42,236 nucleotides of DNA, from IMG/VR virus record IMGVR_UViG_3300025087_000156, positions 1 through 42,236 of that record, one strand, 5' to 3'. The stretch is from a virus. The translations under genes and the position numbers were made by a program. The notes beneath the pieces are model-generated. The model was not told the DNA's origin, did no database searches, and was given only the letters and a program-made list of their open reading frames with translations. Below, one piece after another: positions 1 to 6,407 of the stretch (positions within the stretch are counted from its first letter, which is position 1; each line of letters starts with the position of its first letter).

Positions 1-1205
1 CTACTAATAATCGTCTTCTCGGCAGGGCAACGGCAGGTGCTGGAGATGCTGAAGAAATAACGCTTGGGACTAATCTATCGATTAGCGGGACTACACTTAA
101 TGCAACTGGTGGCGGTGTTACAGACCACGGTGCTTTAACGGGACTTGCAGATGATGACCATACACAGTATGCCCTACTTTTAGGTAGGGCGAGTGGGCAA
201 ACTTTAATTGGTGGTAATGCTACAAATCAGGCATTGCAATTAAAATCTAATTCCATTGATAGTGGGGCGTCTTTCATACATCTTCACAGATATGGTATTG
301 GTATTAAAACTACCGACATAGAAACTTGGTATTCGGGATTTGACGCTATTGAAAGTCATTCTAATTCAATTATTCTGGGCAATAGTGCAGAACCGAGAAA
401 AATGTATCTAACAAGTAATGTTTATTATAGCACTGATTGGAAGTATAAGACAACCGCCGCTGCTTCTATGATTAAATTACAGAATAATACAATAACATAT
501 TATTCTGCTCTGTCAGGCACAATAGACACTACAATTACTTGGACTACTATGGGAGATTTTGACGGAACAAGATTACGATTAGGCAAAGGGCTACAGTTTA
601 ATGGCGTCTCAACTTCTGTTGATGATGTAAATACCCTTCACGTTGATTCCACAGCAAGGGCATTGGTAGTTAGCTGTGGAATTACAACATCTTTTGGGGC
701 ATCTTACGGACCCGCCATAGGTGGTAAAGGGAATACTTATTCGGCTATAGCAAATCAAAGAGGTAACTGGTATTTTAATGCGGGTAATCCTACTACTCCT
801 AATATTCAAGAGGGTAGGATTATTATGAGAACAGGCGCAGATGTCGATAGATTTGAGTTGACAAAAGATGGGAATATAACGATTGGCTCTACTTTATCGG
901 CAGGAACAGATTATTCTGGCGGTGGAATAGGGTGCTTAACGCAATTACTTGCAAATACTAATCCGAGCAGTTCACCTGTAAATGCTTATATTCAATATGG
1001 GGCAGATATTGTGGCAGGGAATACCGCTCCACACTTTAGAACGGAAAATGGGAGTATTATAAAATTATTTAAGTCATCAGCATACACCCCAACAAATGTT
1101 ACTACGGATAGAAGTTTTGATGCTAATGCTACAAGTATAGATGAATTGGCGGATGTATTGGGAACTTTAATTGTTGACCTACAGGCAACTGGATTGATAG
1201 GATAG
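1..1205 (+). CDS. Tail fibre protein, C-terminal part (5' end outside window)
   Basis: An open frame runs from position 3 to the TAG at 1203-1205 (400 codons) with no start near the left edge. The translation opens with LLGRATAGAGDAEEITLG, followed by a GLADDDHTQYALLLGRASGQ motif. Both are typical repeat modules of phage tail fibre and appendage proteins. The end of the protein (TDRSFDANATSIDELADVLG) is also a common fibre terminus. No intramolecular chaperone (S74-type) domain is visible. The same module style fills the open frame at 40089-42236, so the two pieces are most likely one gene cut by the contig ends. A role in host recognition is inferred from the family. Confidence 0.85.
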   Translation, partial: TNNRLLGRATAGAGDAEEITLGTNLSISGTTLNATGGGVTDHGALTGLADDDHTQYALLLGRASGQTLIGGNATNQALQLKSNSIDSGASFIHLHRYGIGIKTTDIETWYSGFDAIESHSNSIILGNSAEPRKMYLTSNVYYSTDWKYKTTAAASMIKLQNNTITYYSALSGTIDTTITWTTMGDFDGTRLRLGKGLQFNGVSTSVDDVNTLHVDSTARALVVSCGITTSFGASYGPAIGGKGNTYSAIANQRGNWYFNAGNPTTPNIQEGRIIMRTGADVDRFELTKDGNITIGSTLSAGTDYSGGGIGCLTQLLANTNPSSSPVNAYIQYGADIVAGNTAPHFRTENGSIIKLFKSSAYTPTNVTTDRSFDANATSIDELADVLGTLIVDLQATGLIG

Positions 1206-1222
1206 AAAGTAAGGTGAGATAA

Positions 1223-1369
1223 ATGACTGAAAATGAATGCCTAAAAATAGGCGGGCATTGCTGGATTGAGAAACTTATAGGGACATCTCTTGACCATATT
1301 AGAGAATGTAAGCATTGCGGTAAAAAGGAAGAAGAAAAGGTAATTCCTGAAAAAAGGGAATGGATATAG
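1223..1369 (+). CDS. 48-aa Cys/His microprotein, zinc-binding candidate
   Basis: A small ORF begins 17 bases after the fibre stop, with AAGGTGAG as ribosome site. It holds Cys6, His12-Cys13 and a CKHC knuckle at residues 29-32, followed by a Lys/Glu-rich tail. The Cys/His spacing suggests one zinc ion, but no family is recognised. It is the first of a run of very small + strand genes after the fibre. Function unknown; the zinc role is inference. Confidence 0.6.
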   Translation: MTENECLKIGGHCWIEKLIGTSLDHIRECKHCGKKEEEKVIPEKREWI

Positions 1370-1390
1370 AATTTTTAGAAAGGAGATGAT

Positions 1391-1702
1391 ATGGCGAAAC
1401 TAATAAGGGGGCTAAATGTGATTTTAACGGACATTGATGGACGCCCAATACTTGCAAATTCTAATAGTAAAGATGAATTAAAAGTAAAGACAGTGCTTGT
1501 GTCATTACTTATAAATCGAAAGGTTGATGTGTTAGACAGCTTGAAAAGTTACGACCTTGCAACAAAGATATTTGGATTTGATAAAGATGAAATAGAATTA
1601 GATGATACTGATTTTCTATTTATAAAGAAAGCAGTAGAGGACAATGGAGTAGGATACTTTGCAGGTATAATAGGGCAAATATATAAATTGTTATTGAACT
1701 GA
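1391..1702 (+). CDS. Conserved-looking small phage protein (103 aa), unknown function
   Basis: The start is set by a strong AAAGGAGATGAT ribosome site. There are no membrane segments. After an N-terminal beta-like stretch come helices with KVKTVLVSLLI and a C-terminal pattern EIELDDTDFLFIKKAVEDN. That pattern closely resembles the C-terminal half of the protein at 19843-20199 (EIDFTDEEIDVLIKIVDSN), so the two may be paralogues of a short phage protein family. Proteins of this layout often sit beside virion genes, but I cannot assign a role. It is cytoplasmic by composition. Confidence 0.7.
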   Translation: MAKLIRGLNVILTDIDGRPILANSNSKDELKVKTVLVSLLINRKVDVLDSLKSYDLATKIFGFDKDEIELDDTDFLFIKKAVEDNGVGYFAGIIGQIYKLLLN

Positions 1703-1707
1703 AACTT

Positions 1708-1899
1708 ATGGGCAAATGGAGACATAGAAATAACGATAATTATGCAATGCCGAAAATAGAGAGAGTGTGGCGAAACTGCCTTCAGATAGGTTGCGGTAAG
1801 CGATTTTTGGCGGTAGGGCTTTTCAATCGCACTTGCCCGAAATGTAAGAATAAGCCACCTTTAAGTTATGGAGTATTGGAGTATAAAAACAATGGGTAA
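1708..1899 (+). CDS. Zinc-ribbon microprotein (63 aa)
   Basis: The sequence shows a four-Cys ribbon: Cys24 and Cys29 (CLQIGC) and, after a short hydrophobic turn, CPKC at 43-46. The N-terminus is rich in Arg and Asn. The start lies 5 bases after the previous stop with no clear ribosome site, so translation is probably coupled. Similar ribbons are common in phage accessory genes and may bind nucleic acid or protein. No specific partner is known. Confidence 0.6.
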   Translation: MGKWRHRNNDNYAMPKIERVWRNCLQIGCGKRFLAVGLFNRTCPKCKNKPPLSYGVLEYKNNG

Positions 1900-2020
1900 G
1901 AATAATATGGTTAGCGAAAAGCCCGCAAAGGATTATATCAGAGAAAAGGTTGAGCCGATTGCTATAAAGTTTTTAGAGGGTAAAAAGATAACAGAAGTGG
2001 AGAATAAGATACTCTCATAG
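1892..2020 (+). CDS. 42-aa small protein, unknown function
   Basis: The ATG overlaps the end of the zinc-ribbon gene by 8 bases, and GGAG lies 11-14 bases upstream. The product is charged and mainly helical (KDYIREKVEPIAIKFLEG) with no Cys and no membrane segment. It is too short for family assignment. Support comes from the overlap, the ribosome site and the compact gene packing. Confidence 0.45.
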   Translation: MGKNNMVSEKPAKDYIREKVEPIAIKFLEGKKITEVENKILS

Positions 2021-2048
2021 TATCCGTTTTATTGCTTGGAGAAAATTT

Positions 2049-2198
2049 ATGAGCATAATAATATTAGGACTGATAGCCATATTTAGTGCAGGAATAATCG
2101 TATGGATATATGCTGTATTAGTCGATAAGCATTATAGAAAAGAGCAATCAGATGCCGATAGATTATCAGATAAAATGAAAGCAAATAAAAAGGACTAA
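2049..2198 (+). CDS. 49-aa single-pass membrane protein
   Basis: GGAG sits about 8 bases before the ATG. Residues 3-25 form one continuous hydrophobic helix (ILGLIAIFSAGIIVWIY), followed by a highly charged tail rich in Lys, Asp and Arg. The shape, a short outer end, one membrane helix and a charged cytoplasmic tail, fits a small holin, antiholin or spanin-like lysis protein. Many unrelated phage membrane proteins look the same. It lies in the same cluster as the coiled-coil membrane protein at 2365 and the lipoprotein at 3089. Confidence 0.6.
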   Translation: MSIIILGLIAIFSAGIIVWIYAVLVDKHYRKEQSDADRLSDKMKANKKD

Positions 2199-2200
2199 TT

Positions 2201-2347
2201 ATGTTTAATCAGAAAATATACGATTATGAACATAATGTTATATCGTGCTGTAAGTGGTGTAATTGGATTAAAAAAGATTGCTCGCAAATGGAATTCGTTA
2301 AACATTGTAAAAAGATAGTAGATAATTGCATAGAAATTTTAGGTTAG
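2201..2347 (+). CDS. 48-aa Cys-rich microprotein
   Basis: It starts 2 bases after the previous stop with AAGGACT as ribosome site. Cysteines lie at 16, 17, 20, 27, 36 and 43, with CCKWC at 16-20. It may bind zinc or form disulphides; no family is recognised. Confidence 0.55.
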   Translation: MFNQKIYDYEHNVISCCKWCNWIKKDCSQMEFVKHCKKIVDNCIEILG

Positions 2348-2364
2348 AATGAAGGATAGTAAAG

Positions 2365-2577
2365 ATGATTGAGACATTAAAAGATAAATGGGTTTATTAT
2401 GCTGTAACTGTAATTATCGGTGGGATAATATTAAGCTGGCTATGGACATTGCAGGGATTTGCCAATGCACACGCAGAGCGATTAGCGAAAATCGAGACAT
2501 CACAGGAATATAGCTACAGAGAAGTTATACGGCGCCTTGATAAGATAGAAACAAAAATGGACGGATTAGGGAAATAG
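2365..2577 (+). CDS. Small membrane protein with coiled-coil tail, holin/lysis candidate
   Basis: The 70-aa product follows AAGGATAGTAAAG. One membrane helix occupies about residues 9-28 (VYYAVTVIIGGIILSWLW). The rest is a charged amphipathic helix with heptad-like spacing (RLAKIETSQ, VIRRLDKIETKMDGL). This is the mirror of the XhlA hemolysin layout (coil then membrane helix) and is often seen in phage lysis cassettes. I call it a lysis candidate from shape and position only. Confidence 0.65.
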   Translation: MIETLKDKWVYYAVTVIIGGIILSWLWTLQGFANAHAERLAKIETSQEYSYREVIRRLDKIETKMDGLGK

Positions 2578-2590
2578 GAATAAATAGAAT

Positions 2591-2686
2591 ATGAAAAACC
2601 TATCTATGTTCTTTTCTATCGATTGTAATAACACAATTTCTCTATGGCAATTATTGATAGGTATGATTGCCATTTACAAAATTTGA
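2591..2686 (+). CDS. 31-aa hydrophobic peptide, uncertain
   Basis: A short ORF fills the gap between two better-supported genes. The C-terminal half is hydrophobic (SLWQLLIGMIAIYKI) and could insert in the membrane. The ribosome site is weak (AGGA about 12 bases upstream). It could be a real micropeptide or spacer sequence. Confidence 0.3.
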   Translation: MKNLSMFFSIDCNNTISLWQLLIGMIAIYKI

Positions 2687-2687
2687 T

Positions 2688-2831
2688 ATGTCAGATATAA
2701 AGTGCGTAAAATGTAAGGCAATAGTATTACAGAAATGCCCTATCTGTAGTGAGTATAATTGCCCTGAATGTAATATTATCTGTCGTAACGAAAAATGTGA
2801 GGCAGAAATTATTTTTACAGAAAACGAATAA
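2688..2831 (+). CDS. 47-aa protein with four paired cysteines (zinc ribbon)
   Basis: Eight cysteines are arranged as CVKC (6-9), CPIC (17-20), CPEC (25-28) and CRNEKC (32-37). This is enough for two zinc sites and is a very regular pattern for so short a protein, which argues that it is real. The ATG lies 1 base after the preceding stop and no ribosome site is seen, so translational coupling is likely. Function unknown. Confidence 0.6.
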   Translation: MSDIKCVKCKAIVLQKCPICSEYNCPECNIICRNEKCEAEIIFTENE

Positions 2832-2832
2832 T

Positions 2833-3066
2833 ATGATACACATACATATCAGTGAAGAGCCACAGCAACCCAAACACGAACATAGCTTTTTTAGATATGA
2901 GGATGAGACGATATTTACACCAGAGGATATGGTAACACATAAGGAAGTTATAACTCACCGACTTAAATCTATAATATGTTTATGCGGTGAGGTGTTAGAG
3001 GTAACTCCACAGGCAAAACGAGATAGGGTTGTCGAGAATAATATTACATATACAAAATTAAATTAA
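2833..3066 (+). CDS. 77-aa His-rich protein with CLCGE knuckle
   Basis: I chose the ATG one base after the preceding stop. The longer frame from 2749 would overlap the zinc-ribbon gene and its extra residues look like shadow translation. The N-terminus is His-rich (MIHIHISEEP, KHEHSFF) and a CLC motif lies near residue 49. A metal role is possible but no family is recognised. It precedes the lipoprotein gene by 22 bases. Confidence 0.5.
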   Translation: MIHIHISEEPQQPKHEHSFFRYEDETIFTPEDMVTHKEVITHRLKSIICLCGEVLEVTPQAKRDRVVENNITYTKLN

Positions 3067-3088
3067 AGAAAGTGAGGTGAGAAAGATT

Positions 3089-3562
3089 ATGAAGATTAAG
3101 TTATGGATGATGATGTTGATACCGCTATCATTTATTGCGGGGTGTAAGGTAGTAGAAAGTGTAATCGAAGGCATATCTGGAGCGGTGGGTGGTTCACCGG
3201 GAGAAGTAGGAACTACAATCGCAACAGGTGTGGCGACAGGCGGGACTTCGTTTTTAATTCAATTAGGCATAGGTGCTTTAACTGGATTAGGGACGGGGCT
3301 ACTCGGCTGGGCAAAGAATAAAGAGGCAGATGGACGAACACCTAAATTGGACTATAAGAAAGTAGGGGCGGACATTGCTTGGGGCGGACTTGCTGGAGTG
3401 GTAACTAATTTGATGGGCGTTCCGTTAGAGACAACAACCGATATAGGTAAAAATGTCGGAGCAGTTGTTATGACCGATTGGGGAACTAAAGCGTTGTGGC
3501 GACATCTATTAGTTTATGGATTTGAGTTTGTGAAGAAGATGATAACTAAACCTAACTCTTAA
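3089..3562 (+). CDS. Predicted lipoprotein with glycine-rich hydrophobic core
   Basis: Start at ATG 3089 behind AGTGAGGTGAG gives 157 aa. Residues 2-18 form a signal peptide ending in the lipobox FIAG-Cys19, so the mature protein should be lipid-anchored at the cell surface or periplasmic membrane face. Residues 26-80 are Gly/Ala/Thr-rich and hydrophobic (GAVGGSPGEVG, GIGALTGLGTGLLGW), like glycine-zipper pore segments. A basic amphipathic C-terminus follows. The place at the end of a late gene run suggests lysis (outer spanin-like) or superinfection exclusion. Both are inference. The terminator follows 20 bases later. Confidence 0.7.
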   Translation: MKIKLWMMMLIPLSFIAGCKVVESVIEGISGAVGGSPGEVGTTIATGVATGGTSFLIQLGIGALTGLGTGLLGWAKNKEADGRTPKLDYKKVGADIAWGGLAGVVTNLMGVPLETTTDIGKNVGAVVMTDWGTKALWRHLLVYGFEFVKKMITKPNS

Positions 3563-3581
3563 TAAACCCTCTTCTCAAGGT

Positions 3582-3618
3582 AACTCTCACTAATCTCACG
3601 ATTGGTGAGAGTTTTTAT
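3582..3618 (+). terminator. Rho-independent terminator of the late operon
   Basis: A 14-bp stem (AACTCTCACTAATC with GATTGGTGAGAGTT, one G-T pair), 4-base loop TCAC and TTTATTTT tail. It lies between the convergent lipoprotein gene and the - strand gene ending at 3615. On the - strand there is no T-run, so it acts mainly rightward. Confidence 0.85.
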
Positions 3619-4094
3619 TTTAATAATAGCTCTTGATATTCCTTTTTAATTCCAAGTATATTTTTTATAAAACGCTCTCTACTTTGCGGTGAATGAAATC
3701 TCTGTGGATGTATTTTAGGGAACATTTTTAAGTAACTTTCGATTTGCTTTATTACATATTGCTTATTATTAAAAACATCATTATTGGTAAATCTTAATAC
3801 TAAATGCCCCTTACTGTGAATGTATGCGTCTTGCCGAATATCCTTTTGCATTTGCTCTCTGCAATTATGATATTCACCATCTACTTGAATATATAAATTA
3901 CACTTTGACTTACCTTTCGTTTTTATTAGTATATCAGGTATTATAGAACCTATAATAGATTGATAGATTGGAACTATTCCTAAATCATACATAATAATCT
4001 TTAGCATTTCAAGTTCTGCTAATTGGGGATGTCTGCGATTATATATCTTATAGTGTTGTAATTTATCTCTTGATACTAAATTATGTTTATTCAT
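3615..4094 (-). CDS. DUF559/Vsr-like PD-(D/E)XK endonuclease-like protein
   Basis: The 159-aa protein follows AAAGGAG. Its core matches the DUF559/very-short-patch-repair fold: PDILI at 53-57, LYIQVDGEYH at 67-76, and RFTNNDV at 101-107, the usual LRFTN(N/D)-V signature, followed by a final helix. In most relatives the second motif is (I)ELDG; here Gln70 replaces the Glu, so activity may be altered. It probably nicks or cleaves DNA. It sits directly after an HNH gene, and such pairs behave as selfish endonucleases in phages. Confidence 0.7.
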   Translation of the reverse strand: MNKHNLVSRDKLQHYKIYNRRHPQLAELEMLKIIMYDLGIVPIYQSIIGSIIPDILIKTKGKSKCNLYIQVDGEYHNCREQMQKDIRQDAYIHSKGHLVLRFTNNDVFNNKQYVIKQIESYLKMFPKIHPQRFHSPQSRERFIKNILGIKKEYQELLLK

Positions 4095-4121
4095 TGATTA
4101 ACTCCTTTCTCTTAATCAGCG

Positions 4122-4475
4122 TTAGCCAGAGCTTAAGTTGGGTAATTCATAGTATTGGGGACATTTTCTACCTTTATCCCAGTAAGTTCGTCTAATCCAT
4201 TTCTTTATCCTTTTTTTTATTCGTTTTGTTTTTTCTCGTATGGATTGATTTATAGGTAGATTATGTATTAGATTATGGCATTCTCTACATACTGCCATTA
4301 AATCGCTTAAATATTCCTTACTAATTCTCTTATATGTTAGATGATGAATATCTATTTTTACTAAACGATAGCAGATACTGCATTTTCCTTTATACAATTT
4401 AGATTGTCTAAATTTATTCTTTGTTTCTTTCCAATGATTTGATATTAAATAATTCTCTCTGTAACTTTTATTCAT
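4122..4475 (-). CDS. Small HNH endonuclease
   Basis: The 117-aa product has the full HNH zinc framework: CSIC at 32-35, IHHLTY at 43-48 with the two histidines, VCREC-H at 62-67 and a final His at 71. The N-terminus is basic. It is likely a DNA nicking or cleaving enzyme, free-standing homing type. The start has no clear ribosome site: the base-paired GTGAGGAC of the upstream hairpin is about 20 bases away. Transcription from 4591-4620 would have to pass a terminator at 4481-4526 to reach it, so expression may be conditional. Confidence 0.85.
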   Translation of the reverse strand: MNKSYRENYLISNHWKETKNKFRQSKLYKGKCSICYRLVKIDIHHLTYKRISKEYLSDLMAVCRECHNLIHNLPINQSIREKTKRIKKRIKKWIRRTYWDKGRKCPQYYELPNLSSG

Positions 4476-4480
4476 TATGC

Positions 4481-4584
4481 AAATAAAAAAGTCCTCACGG
4501 TATCCAGCTAAAGATTGTGAGGACTTAAATATTAGGTCGGATATTCACCAACCTTTTATTTTCGCTTAATAGCTGGATACCTAA
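4481..4584 (-). ncRNA. Predicted structured small RNA with interleaved (pseudoknot-like) stems and terminator
   Basis: Read leftward: strand A GGTATCCAGCTA (4581-4570), a 7-bp hairpin AGGTTGG/CCGACCT (4554-4533), strand B AAGTCCTCAC complement pair (4526-4517), strand A' TAGCTGGATACC (4510-4499), strand B' (4498-4489), then TTTTTTATTT. A/A' is 12 perfect bp and B/B' is 10 perfect bp, and they interleave as A-B-A'-B'. B/B' plus the T-run is a terminator whose 18-base loop contains A'. A promoter-like site ends at 4591, which would start RNA right at strand A. It is either a free RNA of about 100 nt or an attenuating leader of the HNH gene. Confidence 0.6.
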
Positions 4585-4590
4585 TATACC

Positions 4591-4620
4591 CTATCGTCAG
4601 AAGTCAAGTAAAATCTTTAA
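4591..4620 (-). promoter_or_regulatory. FliA-type promoter candidate for the small RNA
   Basis: On the - strand, TTAAAGATT (4620-4612) is followed after 15 bases by CGATAG (4596-4591). It resembles the sigma-28 pattern TAAAGTTT...GCCGATAA and shares both boxes with the site at 19712-19740. The likely start is near 4584, at the first base-paired strand of the RNA. An overlapping TTGACT...TATTAG could be read by sigma-70 instead. Confidence 0.5.
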
Positions 4621-4621
4621 T

Positions 4622-4668
4622 ATTATTTATAAATAATCCTTGACAGCCCTTTCTGAATTAACTTAAAG
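4622..4668 (+). promoter_or_regulatory. Promoter region of the sigma gene with palindromic operator candidate
   Basis: A perfect 16-base palindrome, ATTATTTATAAATAAT (4622-4637), lies 2 bases before a consensus TTGACA (4640-4645). After 17 bases comes a weak -10, TTAAAG (4663-4668). The palindrome could bind a regulator of the sigma gene. The -10 is poor, so the promoter may need help. Confidence 0.4.
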
Positions 4669-4680
4669 TATCCCCCCAGA

Positions 4681-5337
4681 ATGAAATGCAGTATCTTGAA
4701 GCATGATACAATAGTCAAAGAATACCTACCGCTTGTGATAAATGAAGCAACGCATTTTGCTAAAGCCGTCCCCCAATCTGTGCAGATAGATGACCTTATA
4801 CAAGAGGGTAGTAAGGGATTGCTTGACGCTATTGATAAGTTCGATACAGCAAGAAATGTAAAGTTTGGCATATATGCAAGGATACGGATACGAGGTGCGA
4901 TTTATGATTACTTAAGACGATTACTAAAAAGTAGAAATGTATTTAATACGCAAAAACGGATAGATACATTTTCTCAAGGATATACATTAGAGCATAATCG
5001 CTTGCCAAGTGATGATACGATAATGCGTAAAGTAAGTATAACAAGAGAGCAATTATATTTCTCTCGTAATATCAATAATGATGACCGTCAGGGCTATACG
5101 ACAGAGCCGTCAGTCAAAGATGATTACTTCCCTTCGGAGTTGATAGATTATATGTGCAAATATCTACCAAAACGAGAGGGGCAGATAATCGAGCTTCGTT
5201 ATATTCAATCCCATACGCTTAAAAAAATAGGGGTTATGTTACAGTTGTCCGAATCGAGAATATGCCAACTACACATAAAAGCATTACAAAGAATAAAGGA
5301 AGTTATTAAAAGCAGACCTCAACTCATTGCATCATAG
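4681..5337 (+). CDS. Phage-encoded sigma-70-family sigma factor (FliA/SigB type)
   Basis: The 218-aa protein has region 2 at about 14-82 (YLPLV, DDLIQEGSKGLLDAIDKFD at 37-55, then YARIRIRGAIYDYLR) and region 4 at about 160-208 (LPKREGQIIELRY, helix-turn-helix LKKIGVMLQLSESRICQLH). A short region 3 lies between, and region 1 is absent. This size and pattern fit alternative sigma factors of the flagellar/stress group. It should bind host core RNA polymerase and redirect it to phage late promoters such as 19712-19740. It is the only + strand gene inside the - strand early block. No ribosome site precedes the ATG and there is no other start in frame, so translation may be near-leaderless. Confidence 0.9.
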   Translation: MKCSILKHDTIVKEYLPLVINEATHFAKAVPQSVQIDDLIQEGSKGLLDAIDKFDTARNVKFGIYARIRIRGAIYDYLRRLLKSRNVFNTQKRIDTFSQGYTLEHNRLPSDDTIMRKVSITREQLYFSRNINNDDRQGYTTEPSVKDDYFPSELIDYMCKYLPKREGQIIELRYIQSHTLKKIGVMLQLSESRICQLHIKALQRIKEVIKSRPQLIAS

Positions 5338-5364
5338 GAAGAAATCCCACAGTTGCCCTAATTT

Positions 5365-5670
5365 TTAAGGTTTGCTTATAAGTTCGTGGCATAGCTCCGA
5401 ACAGAAATCGGTCTGCTTATTACTTATAAACTTTTTTGCACAGAAGACGCATTCAGTTGCTCTCGCAATTTCACTGCTTCCGTTCGTGCCTTTTTTTACC
5501 ATTCGTATATCTTTCCTATTATTATAATTCCATCTACACCCTTTTTGACAAAATTTCTGCTTACCCCGTATACGCTTAAAGTATCGACCACAATTACTAC
5601 AAATTTGGGACAATCCAACCAGTTGAAATGAAAATTGATAATTTAATCCAGTTATCTCATCTATGGGCAT
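5365..5670 (-). CDS. Double zinc-knuckle protein (101 aa)
   Basis: Two similar Cys modules are visible: CSNCGRYFKR...KFCQKGCRWNYNNR at 24-52 and CVFCAKKFI...DFCSELC at 74-94. The CxxC...FCxxxC layout with a trailing Arg/Asn-rich helix is a known zinc-binding fold in phage and mobile-element proteins and probably contacts nucleic acid. GAGGGG precedes the start. It ends 27 bases from the convergent sigma gene, and a promoter candidate lies at 5701-5728. Confidence 0.7.
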   Translation of the reverse strand: MPIDEITGLNYQFSFQLVGLSQICSNCGRYFKRIRGKQKFCQKGCRWNYNNRKDIRMVKKGTNGSSEIARATECVFCAKKFISNKQTDFCSELCHELISKP

Positions 5671-5700
5671 TTTAATACCCCTCTGGCAAGTTACACGCTT

Positions 5701-5728
5701 TTACTATCTAATTACATTGTCTTGTCAA
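5701..5728 (-). promoter_or_regulatory. Sigma-70-like promoter candidate
   Basis: On the - strand, consensus TTGACA (5728-5723), 16-base spacer, then TAGTAA (5706-5701), about 30 bases before the gene ending at 5365. The -35 is perfect and the -10 is weak. It could give the zinc-knuckle gene its own transcript. Confidence 0.4.
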
Positions 5729-5738
5729 TAATATTGCC

Positions 5739-6335
5739 CTACAGCCCCGATAAACCTCGAATAATGCCCCTATTTCCTATAGAGGTGGAGGCAAGGGCTT
5801 CATTTTCATCCATTTCAATGTTAATGCCCTGCTTTAACTCATCTATTCTATGTTGTAATGTTTGACTATCTTTTATACCACCTTTTACATAAAGTAAAGT
5901 ATCTAAAGCTCTTCCATATTTATTTATTTCGGCTTGGCATTTCCAATAAGTTAGCTTAAATTCCCATTTTGTCCACTCACTATGGAGACCTTTAATATCG
6001 TGGCAATCTTGACATAACAAAATATAATTACATACGGCATCCACACCACCTGCCTGTAGAGGCGTAATATGATGGACTTCTGGATTTAGTCCATTCTTAC
6101 ATAAAGGATTCATACATTCATAATCAAAAAACTTTTTATATGTCCCCATTAAATAAGCCCTTCTTTTATTTTTGCTCATTCTCCTATCTTCTCCGAAACA
6201 AATAAAGGGCAGGGTGCAACGATAGGAACGGATTCTGAATTGCTTCAGAAGACGTGCTACAATTTCCCTGCCCAGTATTATTAACTTGTTCCATTTATCC
6301 TTCCAATCGTTGCTATATATATATCGTCTATTCAT
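5739..6335 (-). CDS. HNH endonuclease
   Basis: I start at ATG 6335, behind AAGGAAAA, rather than the upstream GTG at 6380; this gives 198 aa. The HNH core is CMNPLC at 74-79, EVHHITPLQAGG with His88-His89, NYILLCQDCH at 103-112 and His118. The N-terminal about 65 residues are very basic, as in DNA-binding extensions of homing enzymes. The C-terminus is a charged helix. It likely makes double- or single-strand cuts in DNA. It follows directly on an 18-codon ORF that looks like the start of a DNA methyltransferase, suggesting insertion into or replacement of such a gene. Confidence 0.85.
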   Translation of the reverse strand: MNRRYIYSNDWKDKWNKLIILGREIVARLLKQFRIRSYRCTLPFICFGEDRRMSKNKRRAYLMGTYKKFFDYECMNPLCKNGLNPEVHHITPLQAGGVDAVCNYILLCQDCHDIKGLHSEWTKWEFKLTYWKCQAEINKYGRALDTLLYVKGGIKDSQTLQHRIDELKQGINIEMDENEALASTSIGNRGIIRGLSGL

Positions 6336-6346
6336 TGTATTTTCCT

Positions 6347-6403
6347 TCAATACTTGAGAGTTTCTAATGCAGACCCGCACAGTATCTTATTCTCTATGTC
6401 CAT
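6347..6403 (-). pseudogene. Possible remnant of a DNA methyltransferase N-terminus
   Basis: ATG 6403 opens an 18-codon frame ending in TGA at 6347. Its translation MDIENKILCGSALETLKY resembles the first strand of N4/N6 DNA methyltransferases (NKIxxGDALExLK), with the catalytic-core Asp replaced by Ser. The expected following segment is missing and the HNH gene starts 11 bases later. The stretch is short, so chance similarity cannot be excluded. Confidence 0.3.
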
Positions 6404-6407
6404 ATTC

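Noticed and set aside
2749-2832. Upstream extension of the gene at 2833
   Set aside because: It overlaps a zinc-ribbon gene with perfectly regular Cys pairs; the extension has no such features.
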